Counted from the first letter of the stretch, positions 1-11,109 are shown. The stretch: DNA of 64,000 nucleotides from Micropterix aruncella (GCA_944548615.1 OX155961.1:27252414-27316413), one strand, 5' to 3'. Translations and numbers: made by a program. The notes: generated by a model from the sequence alone, not told the origin.

Positions 1-1245
1 TGCCCACTTAGAAGATGTTGCCATGAACAACTGCTATAGGCAACTAGGTGGGTTCCACAATAGGGCACCGGTCTTGTCAAAAACATAACAATAATTACAA
101 TATATACTAGAATAATAATTACAATATTTTACAATATTTAACAGATGAAGAAATAAAAAGAAATTCTGTATTACCTTTGTTAGTTATTTATAGTTTATGT
201 AACTGTGATTTTTTTCCCCAAATAATACATCGTGGTACACAAAGTATGTAAATATGGAAGTCTTGTTTTAGAGTAAAATTTAGAATTGGAGTTTGCACCG
301 GATTCTACGCTTTGATATATGTGTCATAAAGTAAGGTTTGTGTGTGTTTGTTTCAGTGCTGTTCTACTAACAACCCGATTTCCAATATAAACATTCAGTA
401 ACCACCTGGAAGAAATCCCTCTCATTGGGTTAGCCAGAAGAAAAACAACAAAAATAAAACGAGATCCTGTTGTACCGATGTGGTGAAACCTTGAGGCTGG
501 CTGCCCTTTAAGGTGCACGCACACCCAAACCTTGAGGAGTTGTCTCACGTATGCTGGCGCGAGTGTCTCGGCTGGTGGGATGTCGGCGTCGCGCATACCC
601 TCGAGCGACCGACGCGCTAGCGAACACAATGCTTGCCATGGAGATCATATCACTGCACATGCGCGACCGGCCACGCACAATGATCCATTCTGTAATAAAA
701 AATAATAAACCTGCCACGGTGGTATTTTTATAATTTAAAAGGGAAAATACTACGATTAAAAATAAACCCAATGCGATCTGTAAGTAACTATAACCACATT
801 GACCAGATCACGTGTGACTTTTCATGTTTCCCAAACACAAAGGCCACTGAAATTGTCAAACATAATGTACAGATGGAGCTCAAGCCCATATATAAGAAAA
901 TGACTTTATTATAAATAAACTTTTTGTTACAAATTATCCTATTTTAATGTTTATATGGAATTGTAACATCTTGTTTTTTGTTTTTTTTGTTTGTTTATTT
1001 TTTATACCAAAGATATGATCGTTTGGTATCTTGATTATTTACTCCAAATCGTGTTTTGATTCTTTCAATTAATCGTCAATTATTGGTGATTAATTTCTTT
1101 TTCCAAAATCGTATCTACCTAATAGTTTTGATTTTAAGTCTATACATCCTATTTTTGTTGTGATTGTACTAGATTTTTGTTATAAGGTAGCTATGCGTTT
1201 TCTAAATTATGACTTATTCCGAATACAATGTATATTTCGAAGTCG
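1..1245. other. No gene seen; AT-rich with a short GC-richer patch
   Basis: I see no coding signal with recognisable family content here. Positions about 530-700 are clearly richer in G, C and CpG than the surroundings, but the short frames there (60-100 codons) overlap each other on both strands and match nothing I know. The rest is AT-rich intergenic sequence with T and A runs. Confidence 0.5.
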
Positions 1246-1250
1246 AAATC

Positions 1251-1438
1251 GAAGACTATGACGGGTGTTTCACATTATAAATAAGATAAAAGCGAATTTA
1301 CCGCATGATGTTTGTAGCAATCGATATTTAGGCGATGTTGCATGTAGTCTACCCTGGACAACGGCTTTTGAAACATCGCCGAAAAGGCGGGTGCTACAAA
1401 CTTTACGCGGTAAATTGGTTTTTAACTTATTTATAATA
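1251..1438. mobile_element. Fold-back MITE, family F, copy 1 (diverged)
   Basis: The left half starts GAAGACTAT and passes through AATTTACCGCATGATGTTTG. The right half returns in inverted order through CAAACTTTACGCGGTAAATT and TTATAATAAG. The two halves form a long imperfect hairpin around the GTAGTCTACC centre. The same palindromic layout and word order recur at 16441-16657 and 54247-54466, so this is a dispersed family. No coding capacity. The class of the autonomous partner is not visible. Confidence 0.75.
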
Positions 1439-1849
1439 AGTATATTTCATTTTCCTAATATTTGAATTTCGAATTTTGAAATGTTATACATACATATATA
1501 AGTTGTTTGAATTCCATGACAATTTACATATTCATAGTGTGTTTTTTTTTTCAGTTTGACTAATTCAATAATATTGTCCAGTTACTTTATGATAAGATTA
1601 TTATTTTGTACAGTATTATTTGAATTTAATAAACTGATTATGATTAGGATTACCTATTTAGCTGCCAGGTCGACTACTTCAATTACACGCATTAACTGGT
1701 TACCTGCCAAAGAGTAGCTGAGAATCTTAACATTATCCTTCTTACTGCCTGTCAGAGCTGTGCCAAAAATAGACATTTACCTAAATGTTAATTTATGGGA
1801 CACACTACAACCATGAATGGACTATATGTAAAGTATATGTCTAGTATCA

Positions 1850-2528
1850 AAAAAATATGCCGCGAAGGAAAAATAGCCCAATTTAAAAATAAACTCAAAT
1901 TATATCTCATTGAAAGAGAATTTTACGACATTACCTATCTAAAAACTGTATGCCTCTCGACCGTTTCAATTTGACTAAAATGTTTTGACTATTTCTATTA
2001 TTAGGTAGGCATATATTCATTATATTTTGACTATTTTTATTTGCATTTTTTTTTACTTTTTGACAATCGTCGCCAATTTTTTTTGTTCTTTTTGACATTA
2101 CACTTATTAATTTTATACAAAAAAAAACTTATTTTTATGGCTATTTTAAAGAATTAAATATGTTCATTATAACCTTCTTTTTTTCTCATTACATTATTCA
2201 TTATATTCAATGTAATAGAATCACTACATATTGAGTTAATTTCTACATATCTTCTCTGTATCTTACATCTCTATATCTTACTTTTTTCATATCTTACTCT
2301 GTGTTTTTTATCTGGTAAACTAAATGGTGAGACTCGATTTATTTCTACAATAATACCTTCTTTATTCTTACGAGTAACCTTTTATGTTTTGATTATTAAT
2401 AGAAGAATTTGATCATTAATGATGAATTCAGCCATTTCACGGCCAAATCTAAATGTAATACAACTGTCTATACAACTATGTATGTATTAGTTTTTAGGAC
2501 AATAAATTATTTGATTTGATTTGATTTG
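1850..2528 (+). pseudogene. Non-LTR retrotransposon 3' end (C-terminal relic, 3'UTR and tail)
   Basis: From about 1873 one frame reads IAQFKNKLKLYLIEREFYD. This resembles the last part of insect LINE reverse-transcriptase proteins, where a short block with FK..L..YL precedes the stop. About 500 bases of AT-rich sequence follow, then AATAAA at 2501 and a short (TTTGA)n tail ending near 2528, which is how many insect LINEs finish. The upstream RT is missing, so this is a 5'-truncated dead copy. The clade (Jockey or CR1 group) cannot be fixed from so little protein. Confidence 0.6.
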
Positions 2529-2574
2529 TCTCTTGGAGCTCTTGATAGGATTACATACGAGGGGTGTCAATCAC

Positions 2575-3406
2575 AATCACCCAAGGGAACCCAAGGGCGA
2601 ACCCGTCAGCCAAGGGAGTTATAACGACAACGTGTCGTTCTGTCTCCCATGGTGTTTATAAAAGTCTTTCGCGGACAAAAATATTCCACAGTAAAACTAC
2701 GATAACGGCTCGTAAGAGTCTGTTGCCTTTCAGCGGGGCACTGAGAAGTGGACCCAGTGGGAAAACTTCAGTTTGGACGGATTGTTCTATCCTCCAGTCT
2801 GATCACAGATTGCTTGGGCTGCCTCTACCTGACGTTAGCGGTAATCCAGCTCGAATATATTGCGGACCGCTGCGCCTTTTGCCGTCAATGCTTTTTCAAT
2901 GCTTTTTTGTTATGTAAAAAGTTTTTGCTATGTATGTCAATGCTTTTTTGCTATGTAAACAGTTCTTTTATATGACTTTAGGTTTATTGTTATTGAAGGG
3001 TGGGTCCAAAAAGTATCATTCTCCTTTATCTATGGTCTATTTGTTTTACATGGACAATAGAAAAAATACACATATAAAACGCATTGGATCGGGTGGTCAA
3101 CGCATCGATATTAGTCGACCTAATATAATACTAATAGCTACGTTTACGTTGTCATAACCCTGTGTTTCCCTGGTGTGCACAAACGATTGGCTAGCGCCGT
3201 ACTATGCGCAAACTGCCCAAAACCGGTAGTTCTGCTAGGTAATACCAAATTTCCGGTCTGCCACTACTTACAGCCGCAGGTAGAGTTCACAGACGCTTTC
3301 CAGGTCAGCCCCTCTTCGAGGAAGCTACCGGATGGAAGCTGAGCCGTGTTCTGGGCTAGCCTTAAAACACAAGCAAGCCATCGGCATCAAGCTGCAAGGT
3401 TCCATT
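2575..3406 (+). repeat. Dispersed repeat family A, diverged copy A0, split by a TIR element
   Basis: The words GGGCGAACCCGTCA, TAACGA and GTTCTGTC near 2596-2650 follow the 5' part of the better copy at 62270-62926. From 3183 the words CGATTGGCTAGCGCCGT and GCGCAAACTGCCC follow its second half. About 265 unrelated bases (2905-3170) lie between. The 3' end, GCAAGGTTCCATT, is cut at 3406 by the TIR element and resumes at 4127 with ATTAGGTCCC, matching GCCCATTAGCTCC in the intact copy. Confidence 0.6.
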
Positions 3407-4126
3407 GGCCCGTATTCCCTTTCTCGCAGGTGCCTAAATTAGGGTCTAAAAAGGCGCTAAAACGACGCTTAATTTTGAAGTGACGTTTCGGTATTCCCTT
3501 TCATGGGTCCTAACTCGCGCGTGCTTATATAGAGATCATCAGGTTCTTAAATTGACGTTAAGCACCATCTAGACCCTTTTTGGTATTCCGTTTTTATAAT
3601 TGACGTGGCTTATGAGTCTTGTCCGGGATCTTATTTATGAACGGTCTAAAATCGATCAGTCTTCGTCTGGAAGCCGTGTAACTTGCTTTTGCTTGTGATT
3701 CCGAAGACTTTTCGCGTTGCAATTTTCAAAAATGTTTGCTCAACATTAGCTTTTAAATCGAAGAAGGGAAGTTGAGCGCAGATTTTCGTAAGTAATCGTT
3801 TATTCATATCTATATCTTGCCCTGAAAATCCTGTGTATTTTATTTTATAGCTTATGATAAATCGCCCTGTATATTCTTGTTTAGGCACATTCTCTTTATT
3901 ATTGTTTGCCATTTTATTTCAAAAAATGATCGGGCGACTGACCGAGCGGCGAGCTGTCAAAATTAAGACCCCGCTTTAGAATGGGCATAGACAAAACGGA
4001 AATTTTAAGATTTAAACCGGAACTTAATTTTGATGAAACAGAATACCAACAAAATAACGAAGGTGCTTAAGTTCTTAATTTTTACAACCAGCTTAGTTTA
4101 AGCCCGCAAGAAACGGAATACGGGCC
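3407..4126. mobile_element. 720-bp DNA transposon with ~24-bp TIRs and ATT target duplication
   Basis: The left end GGCCCGTATTCCCTTTCTCG is mirrored at the right end, which reads GGCCCGTATTCCGTTTCTTG on the other strand. ATT flanks both sides (3404-3406, 4127-4129). The host sequence is repeat family A, whose uninterrupted copies carry a single ATT at this point, so the 3-bp duplication has an empty-site control. The core GTATTCC[CG]TTT recurs inside at 3491 and 3583 (direct) and in a variant at 4037-4047 (inverted), suggesting transposase-binding subterminal repeats. A 3-bp duplication fits the PIF/Harbinger group, but ATT is not its usual TWA, so the class stays open. Confidence 0.85.
3646..3912 (-). 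CDS. Unrecognised 88-codon frame inside the 720-bp TIR element
   Basis: The frame opens MANNNKENVPKQEYTGRF and is rich in Lys, Asn, Phe and Ile, with a basic, Thr/Lys-rich C-terminal end. It lies wholly between the element's TIRs and occupies over a third of it, so if translated it belongs to the transposon and not the host. I see no DDE catalytic motif, no zinc-binding Cys/His pattern and no Myb/SANT tryptophan spacing. It may be the start of a longer spliced protein, a remnant of a second ORF, or chance. The start ATG at 3912 sits in an A-rich context. No function is proposed. Confidence 0.3.
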   Translation of the reverse strand: MANNNKENVPKQEYTGRFIISYKIKYTGFSGQDIDMNKRLLTKICAQLPFFDLKANVEQTFLKIATRKVFGITSKSKLHGFQTKTDRF

Positions 4127-4129
4127 ATT

Positions 4130-4715
4130 AGGTCCCAAATCCCTCGTTTAGGTCTGCACAGTCTCTTAAATGTATATTGTCCTGACTATGTTCTGAATGC
4201 TTGTGTTAGGTACGTGCCGTGGGTGCTGCAGAGCCGGAATGCCGTGGCGATGGTCCGGCCGGGTCGCCGTCGCAGCGCCGCCCGAGACAATGGTCGTCGA
4301 TAAATAATTTAACAACAAAAATATTGTTAGCAACGAGTACCGCGCCGCAATGGCGCGATAAGGCCTTACTGTAAGCGCCGCCCACCGTTAAACCAAAAGC
4401 TCTTGATCTGTTCTGCCCTAAGAGTCACCCCAGTGACGGAAAGAAGGCTCTTCAGAAGGTATTGGCATTCTTAAAAATGATTGTGCTATAAATGATATAT
4501 GGATAGGTTGCCAAAGACCCAATTTAATAGTAATAATAATTACCCAATACTTATAATAACAGTAAAATTAATAAAATAATAATAATGATAATGGGTCCGA
4601 TTGCGTTTGATTGTGAACTAAAAGTAAAATTAATTCAAGCGAGCGAGATATAGCAATAGGTTCGTGCGGAATATGAAACGAACAATCATTATTAAAAACT
4701 ACCCGTCGAACCTAT
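4130..4715. other. No gene seen; includes a GC-rich patch at 4190-4400
   Basis: After the last bases of repeat A0 there is a CpG-containing patch about 200 bases long with no open frame of note, then AT-rich sequence with ATAAT runs at about 4525-4590. Nothing here matches another part of the window. Confidence 0.45.
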
Positions 4716-4719
4716 ATAA

Positions 4720-5206
4720 TCCTACTAATATTATAAACGCGAAAGTTTGTATGTATGTATGGATGTTTGTTACTCTTTCACGCAAAAACTACTGAATGGA
4801 TTTTGATGAAACTTTACAATAATATAGCTTACACATCAGAATAACACATAGGCATTAGGCTATAATTTATAAAGATATAGCGTAAATTATCTAAAATATA
4901 ACGATAACTGTCAAGTAAGTAGGAAAAAAAGCTAAGAAATTGACATTCAAAATTTAAATTCTATCCTACTATCCTACTTATATAATAATATAATAATATT
5001 ATAAACGCGAAAGTTTGTATGTATGTATGGATGTTTGTTACTCTTTCACGCAAAAACTACTGAATGGAATTTCATGAAACTTTACAATAATATAGCTTAC
5101 ACATCAGAATAACACATAGGCTATAATTTATAAAGATATATGGTTTTCTATCATCATTATCACAATTTTCCATCACCACGCGAGTGAAACCGCTGGGCGC
5201 AGCTAG
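4720..5206 (+). mobile_element. Non-autonomous Helitron, two 5' ends in tandem and one 3' end
   Basis: The first unit starts A|TCCTACTAATATTATAAACG at 4720, continues through GCGAAAGTTTGTATGTATG and TTTCACGCAAAAACTACTGA, and breaks off near 4920. A second unit begins near 4970 with nearly the same ~150 bases and runs to the terminus GGGCGCAGCTAG|T at 5206. Start with TC after A and end with CTAG before T is the Helitron rule. The word order matches the Lep1-like Helitrons common in Lepidoptera. There is no coding capacity. The first unit has no terminus of its own, so replication may have run through into the second, or the copies may be nested. Confidence 0.8.
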
Positions 5207-5299
5207 TATACTATATATACACTCCGAATAAATTTGAACACATTTCGTGCGGTCTTAGATTCAGATGTTTTATCTGTGCAAAACAACGACTCGGTTCCA

Positions 5300-5640
5300 A
5301 AATTTTTAACACGAGGAAGGTGTGTGCGAAATTGGTGCCAAAAGTATTGAGCGATCAATAAAAACCACGATGGTTTGTCATTTCCCGTGAGATGTTAAAG
5401 GCGGCAAATTATGGGTATTCCAGTATGACGACTTAGAAACCGTACGGAAACAGTAAGTTTCGAAGATTTTTTCGCTGTCTAACGAATCGCAGAGTCTCTG
5501 ATAGAGGTTGCGGCAGGTGACTTCCAGAGAGCCTTTGCAGCGTGGATATCGCGTTGGCAGCAGTGTATAACGCCCGCGGAGACTATTTTGAAGAAATTTA
5601 CCAATATCTAAAGATCGCATCAATACATTATTTTTATTAG
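5300..5640 (+). pseudogene. Mariner transposase remnant, catalytic core deleted
   Basis: One frame gives FNTRKVCAKLVPKVLSD then a stop at 5359. This matches the mariner segment just before the first catalytic block (RKVCAKWVP-like). After a gap lacking all three catalytic aspartates, the frame resumes with ESLIEVAAGDFQRAFAAWIS and RWQQC. A one-base shift then gives GDYFEE. That order (FQ..F..W..RW..C followed by GDYFE) is the usual mariner C-terminus, with the last stop at about 5638-5640. Whole transposases of this group run about 345 residues; here only about 85 are traceable. It lies 94 bases after the Helitron end. It is inactive. Confidence 0.8.
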
Positions 5641-5649
5641 ACCCAGTCA

Positions 5650-7390
5650 CAAACCATGTATGTACTTACCTCCTTAGGCATAGCTATACTAATGCAAATT
5701 TATCCTAATAAAATGTTTACGTTTGACTGTGTGATGGACCACCCCCCACTAGACTCCAAATTATTTGGTGTGAGGTGGTGGTGTCAACTTGCGGGTTATC
5801 TCCGTATTAAAAGTCGATTTAAAGTGTATCAGAAGGTATTTTTTTGAGAGTTCGATATTGCCAGTTTGTAACGCTTCCCGAATAGGATATATATTGACGC
5901 GAATGTAGTGGCTATCTGCCTGAAGTTACGAGGGTGTGTGGATAAGGATTTTACTTGTGCTCCTAGTATCTCGTACTGGGCACGGCTCGATTCTGTGAGA
6001 GTGCAGACTGATGCGTCTCGCCTCGATAGGGACAGGAAGGAAAGGTAACCAAGAAGCCGGACCCGTTGACTCGCCTCGTGAGAGGGGTGCCGGGTATGCC
6101 GTCGCTGTCTTGGGGGACGTGATCACTCGAGAAATGATACTTTGGTCGTATTTTCGCCGGTTTATATAGGCCGAAAATGATGCGATCCAAAATATTCCGA
6201 GTAAAAGTATTGTTTCATCGCTACACGAGATAGAATAATGGCTGAATTTGTGTCAGCGCATTTCACTGGAAATCAATGCATTTGTTGACTGCATGTAACG
6301 ATACTTAAGGGTCGTTACAACTGTTATCATATTTGTATTATATAATGTTTACTTGGGATAAATAATAATGTAAGTTGCTTAGTAGTTTAAATTTCAGCAT
6401 TTTCTTCAGTAAATGTTTGCTTATCGAATTATCTAATTTCACTGAAAGTAATTGATTGGATTTCGAACATAGTATTCAAGTGTTCTATTGCCGTAGCAAT
6501 TTCTTGTTTACTATATTTCAAATACCCCTTTAGCTTAGCCGAGTTCGGTGTATAAGATGCAGGTATTCGTAACAAACCGTTGACGCTATTGTCAACCATA
6601 ATACTATACCATACAAAGAAACTAGTAGGCAAGACATTAATAGAGGCATATACATAATTCTGTGTAATTATTGTATTTACTTTGTATTAAACTATTCTTG
6701 TTTTGTTTTGTTTGTGTTATACTTTTTGTTGCAGTAATCGAATTTGTATATTTTCGACTTTCCTAATATATACGTAAGTAAGTCCTCATAACTGGGTGTC
6801 ATATCCTAGTATAAAATATAACAATGAAAGTGAAAATTTTTCGAAATATTATAAGTTAATACTGATTTCAAGTGAAAGAATAGTTTTAGAAAATATGAGA
6901 GTTTTCCACCCGTTTGAAGTATGTGATTTTCTCAATTAATATTTTTATCAAGTACTTTATCTATTTATTTATTCGTACTCACAACATCTAGAATACTGCA
7001 GGAGCAGTTTAGGCGTGATAGGCTATCGTAAATGCACGTAAACGGGTGTGCTTTAAGAGAAAATTCATCCGTTTTTTTTAACGGATGATATTGTTAGGAT
7101 GACTTATTTTGCAAAAAGGGAACGGCAATTCCTTTAGTGAGCAATGAATCCAAGCCACCAACATAAATCCTAATATCTCAAAAACTAAGAAATCTGGCTT
7201 ATTCAAAAATGCTAAAAACAAAATAAATGACTTTTAAAAATCGGACTGCATTTGTTTTTGCTTTAGTTTCTGTTTTATCACAAAAAGTAGTGATCCTATT
7301 ATTCAATATTCATTATTTATGTGGTAATTATTTAATAAGCTAGCATTCCTAATTTCCAATATTAAAGTTTATGTTTGTGACCCATATTCA
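5650..7390. other. No recognisable gene
   Basis: The sequence at 5890-6200 is GC-richer and holds short overlapping frames on both strands with no family signature. The rest is AT-rich with a T-run at about 7070. One protein-like frame at 6429-6632 is listed separately. I see no transposon termini I can pair. Confidence 0.45.
6429..6632 (-). CDS. Unclassified 67-codon frame, possibly an element fragment
   Basis: The frame runs VDNSVNGLLRIPASYTPNSA then a Lys/Tyr-rich stretch and an amphipathic C-terminal helix-like segment before the stop. Composition is protein-like and less biased than neighbouring chance frames. I do not recognise it. It has no Met context worth arguing for, no splice sites I would defend and no neighbour that explains it. 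It could be a transposon C-terminus or chance. Confidence 0.2.
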   Translation of the reverse strand: MPTSFFVWYSIMVDNSVNGLLRIPASYTPNSAKLKGYLKYSKQEIATAIEHLNTMFEIQSITFSEIR

Positions 7391-7400
7391 TTGCACACAA

Positions 7401-7795
7401 GTTTGTTTGTTTGAAAAGCTTTATTGCACACACAAAAGAATACAATGTGGTGGGCCTAATGCCAAGTGGCAATATATACCGACCATACCGCCAGAGTTAT
7501 TGTGACTGAAGGTTTATGTGGGCAAATTGATTTACAAGTAATAGATGAATACACCTACATAAAAGTCATCATAGTATAAAATATAAGTCGGTGATTAGTA
7601 ACGTATGCCAACTCTATATTGAAGGGAGGAGTGGAATATAAGGACAAGCAAAGGAGACGGGAGGGGAGGGAGGGTATTCATAAGTTGAGTAAATGTCTCT
7701 TTAAAGAATTTTTAAACCCGCTCAGGTTTTCAATTTGTCTTATCGGTAAAGGCACGGAATTCCAGAGTCAGGCCGCTTGCACTGCGGAAGACCTA
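7401..7795 (-). pseudogene. LINE 3' end, family D, copy 1
   Basis: Read on the minus strand, a frame gives WNSVPLPIRQIENLSGFKNS followed by LKRHLLNL and a stop at 7678-7680. This is the LWNSLP...F...L.. block near the end of LINE RT proteins. The 3'UTR carries AATAAAGCTTTTCAAAC and a (CAAA)n tail at 7401-7415. A second copy of the 3'UTR lies at 19795-20098 in the same orientation. The sequence further 5' (7860-8090) is GC-richer and contains the hairpin-like GTGCAGTG...CACTGCAC, but I cannot follow the protein there. Confidence 0.7.
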
Positions 7796-8239
7796 GACAT
7801 GAAAGTTGATGAATGCTGAGGTATAGAGATGAATGCTGAGGTATACAAGTGTACTTTGCTGTGGTAGATTTAGTTTTTGCGATTCCGAAAGGATCAAGTG
7901 AGGTCGTTCTCGAGTGTCCGTTCGTCCAGTGCAGTGAACAAGTGCACACTGCACTGCACCGGCCGTCGCAGGGTGGATTGTTGACCAACATAATAAATCG
8001 AGCGTAGGTCTCGCGCGGAAGGGGTGTGGCCCGTTGCGGCCACAAAAGACTGCGCTGCATTCTGGCCGGCGCAGTTGCGAGTGCAATCCCCTATATATTA
8101 TTACCTTTTATTATCTTGCCAATTTAATGCTCATTGTATGTGCCAACTGCTTAGCTTCGCGCGTTGGCCGAGCTAGGATTTTGGATTCCGGAGAGCAGAC
8201 ACATTTTATGTTAACGGTGTTACACAACTCGAACTAACT

Positions 8240-8520
8240 TAATGCCAGACAGCACCTAACAGAAACCGCAACTAGAGCGGACATTCACTCTTACCATACA
8301 CGCGGTAATTCCCTTTTATGCGTGCCTTGAACAAGACTGGCAAAAGTACAGAAGAGCTACTTATACCTGAGCATTAAATTCTACAATTTACTCCCTACCA
8401 CTATCAAACAACTGGAGGACAAACAATTTAAAAGAAACATTAAGGAGATGCTGATAGGCCACCCTTTCTATAATCTGACCTAATTCGAGGGCAATGATTT
8501 TGCAAATATTGTACCAATTT
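8240..8520 (+). pseudogene. LINE C-terminal fragment, family K, copy 1
   Basis: The plus strand encodes, with one stop, ARQHLTETATRADIHSYHTR then GNSLLCVP, TRLAKVQKSYL, then FYNLLPTTIKQLEDKQFKRN and LIGHPFYN. The H.TR...L..P..RL.K.Q.S....LFN.LP order is the end of an insect non-LTR RT protein. An inverted, closely matching copy lies at 10480-10960, and a more distant relative at 27492-28043. No RT palm domain is present, so this is a severely 5'-truncated copy. Confidence 0.75.
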
Positions 8521-8559
8521 GAATGATAATTTTATATGTACTTTTAATATTTAAATGTA

Positions 8560-9725
8560 AGATTTAGGTTTAGTTTGATTACTTAACAATTTACTTACTA
8601 CTTTGGATGTTACTATGTACAGTTTTTAGTACGTATATGTTTGATTTATTGACTATTTCAATTGTTCGGCTTCTGCTTTGATTATTCAACTTTTTAACGG
8701 ATATTTTAATTATTGTGTGTTTAGTAGGTAGCCATTAGAATTATTGACAATTTTTTTTATTTGTTTTGTAATACGATTCTACGACGAATAACTTTTAGTA
8801 GGTTCCAAAGTTTCTTAGATACTACATATTTAAAAAAAATAATATAAGTATGTAACGTAAAGATTAAAGTAGTAATGATACTTACTAATTAAAACACAAA
8901 TATTTTGACACGTCCAAGAGCGATTTTTAGCCGCCAATTGGACACGACGTAAATGTAAATGTAAATGTAAATGTAACTGTCCCGTGCAGAGTGGCGAAAA
9001 AGGAAAAACATTGAGAAACAATGACTAATAATATTGGGTCCTTACCTATGTTATTACTGTTTTTTCACACTAGTCACTTTGAACTTGGATAACTTAGAGT
9101 TGAATTGATATTTCAAATTCAATTAAATTTTCTTTCAAGGCCAAGTTATTCTCTTTTAAGAATCAGCTGTTTATTTGTCTTTCCGACGTTTGTTTTTGCT
9201 CAAATATTTTCATTTGTGCAACTGTTATTTTCAAATATGAGGTCCTGCGCCGGTGTTTTCTATTACAGTTTTTAACAGTCTGGCTATACAGTTATCATGA
9301 ATATGTACTATTAAGAACTGCAAACAATAATAACGAAGCTCGCGATTAAATAACCGAGTCCGGTCAATTACTCATTTATTTATTTATTTTTCATTTATTT
9401 ATTTATTTCCCAAAACATAATTAACCTTACAGATGATTCCAAATCGTTAATTATTTTTCTAGGCTATTATTCTAGATTATAACTATTATTCTACTATAGA
9501 CTATTATTATAATTCTACTGTTAATAATATTATTATTACTCTACTCCATTACTATTACTATCATTATTATTCTAATATATAAATCATTATTCTAGACTAA
9601 TAGCAAACGAGACGGAGACATCCGTTAGAGCGTAATATTAAACGATTATATTTACATATGTATATCTAATGTTTATCTAACCTTTTTTATTATACTAGTT
9701 ACTCCTTTTTAACAATTGTAATACT
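8560..9725. other. No gene seen; AT-rich with two simple repeats
   Basis: At 8950-8976 there are four to five copies of the hexamer AATGTA, resembling the tail of the 5S-derived SINE at 21311. At 9366-9408 there are two blocks of (TTTA)n. At 9450-9600 there are diffuse repeats of ATTATTCTA. Nothing coding is visible. Confidence 0.5.
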
Positions 9726-9731
9726 ACATAT

Positions 9732-10079
9732 TTATTTAATTATTTGATTGCTAAGAAATGCCATTACCATACTTTTCAGTTGTGCTAAGTTCACAGTCCA
9801 AATATCCAATTCTGGCTCAGTCGAACATAGTGCATTTATGGTACGAAGCATCCGCACTGTGAAGCATTGTTGAACGATGTTAGTTCTAGCTCGCGGTAAC
9901 GCGAACAATACATGAGTCCTAGCACGGTAGTAATTGGTGGGTACGAATAGACCGATTCTTCTAAGGATGGTCGGATTATCAACGATTATCATCGCCTTTG
10001 CCCTTGCATGACAACGTATAACCACAGAGTTTTCTGCAAACAGTGGCAAAGTTGCAGGAGTTGTGGCTGGAAACTCCAT
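9732..10079 (-). pseudogene. LINE C-terminal fragment, family M, copy 1
   Basis: The 115-codon frame ends VPTNYYRARTHVLFALPRAR, TNIVQQ, then RTINAL and ELDIW..NLAQLKS. It aligns block by block with VPVNYTARRSHLLFNVPYHR, TNIFVDRPVG, VLNSLPTEIDIF and LWQLKRQL at 51951-52178. Such RTR...R.....N.LP.EIDIF...F/LK endings are typical of Jockey-like LINE proteins. The protein 5' of it is missing. The upstream flank (10080-10112) is a run of ATACA/GTATT pentamers. Confidence 0.7.
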
Positions 10080-10479
10080 TTAAATACAATACGATACAAT
10101 ACAATACAATCAACTACTCCAGTAGATAGGCATTTCTACACTAGGATGCGTCACAAAATTAAATGCTTAAAATTTAATTATTAAAAACATAACTATCATG
10201 ATAGTTGTCATGGCTGTAATATTATATTTAATATTACCTACTTACAAATCATCAAAATATACTAATGTCATTAAATAGTAAGAGAGAATAATATATTAAA
10301 ATAGAAATATAAATTCTATGTAGAATAATCAACGTAAAATAATTTTATTGTCAATCTAGCAATATACCTTCGTATTTTTAAACATAAATAGATGTATACT
10401 AAATTATATGAGAATTAGAATTTCAGCTATCATAATTCCATTATATTTAAAATTATACGTTTAAAAAATAAAAGTACAA

Positions 10480-10960
10480 ATATCATTATTAATTAAATTG
10501 GTACAATATTTGCAAAGTCATGGCCCTTGTATTCGATCAGATTATAGAAAGCGTGGACTATCATCATCTCCTTTTAAGGTTTATGTCCTCCCGCTGTTTG
10601 ACAGTGGTAGAGAGCCAATTGTAAAATTAAATGCTTATAAGTAGCTCTTCTGTACTTTTGCCAGTCTAGTTCGGGGCACGTATAAAAGAGAGTTACGGCG
10701 GGTATGGTGAGAGTGAATGTCCGCTCTAGTTGCAGTTTCTGTTAGGTTCTGTCTGGCATACATTATGCACTGGTATATGAACACTGAATACATGGTCATT
10801 ATCCTTGCCTTACTGAAGTATTCCCTGTATAAGGTCTTAGGCGTTACCTGATACATGCTGGACAGTGCTCCTCTGTTTTACAAAAGGAATATTATTTTAC
10901 TGTTTTCGGCATTTCCCCAAAATAGTAGTGCATGAGTGATTAATAAGCTGAAATACGCAA
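10480..10960 (-). pseudogene. LINE C-terminal fragment, family K, copy 2 (inverted relative to copy 1)
   Basis: On the minus strand the protein trace starts with HALLFWGNAE, the [YH]G[IL]L.WG.A block that follows the RT palm. It continues through MYQVTPKTLYREYFSKARIM, then ARQNLTETATRADIHSHHTR and RTRLAKVQKSYL. It is interrupted by a stop after LFWGNAENSKIIFLL and another after KSYL. The 3' part matches copy 1 (8240-8520) at most positions on the other strand, so the two form an inverted pair about 2 kb apart. Confidence 0.75.
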
Positions 10961-11109
10961 AATACACTGATTTAGCTGGCGCGAAGCCACAATTACTTCT
11001 GATTTTTTAAATTAAGTTTATCGAGCTATATAACTCAGCCTGTAAAGTCACGAGTCCTAAAGGATGACAAATAGTGATACCATTTCTAGATATTGTACCA
11101 CAAGCGTTA

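Noticed and set aside
5378..5650. 90-codon minus-strand frame
   Set aside because: The plus strand carries mariner transposase blocks over the same bases, so this is a shadow.
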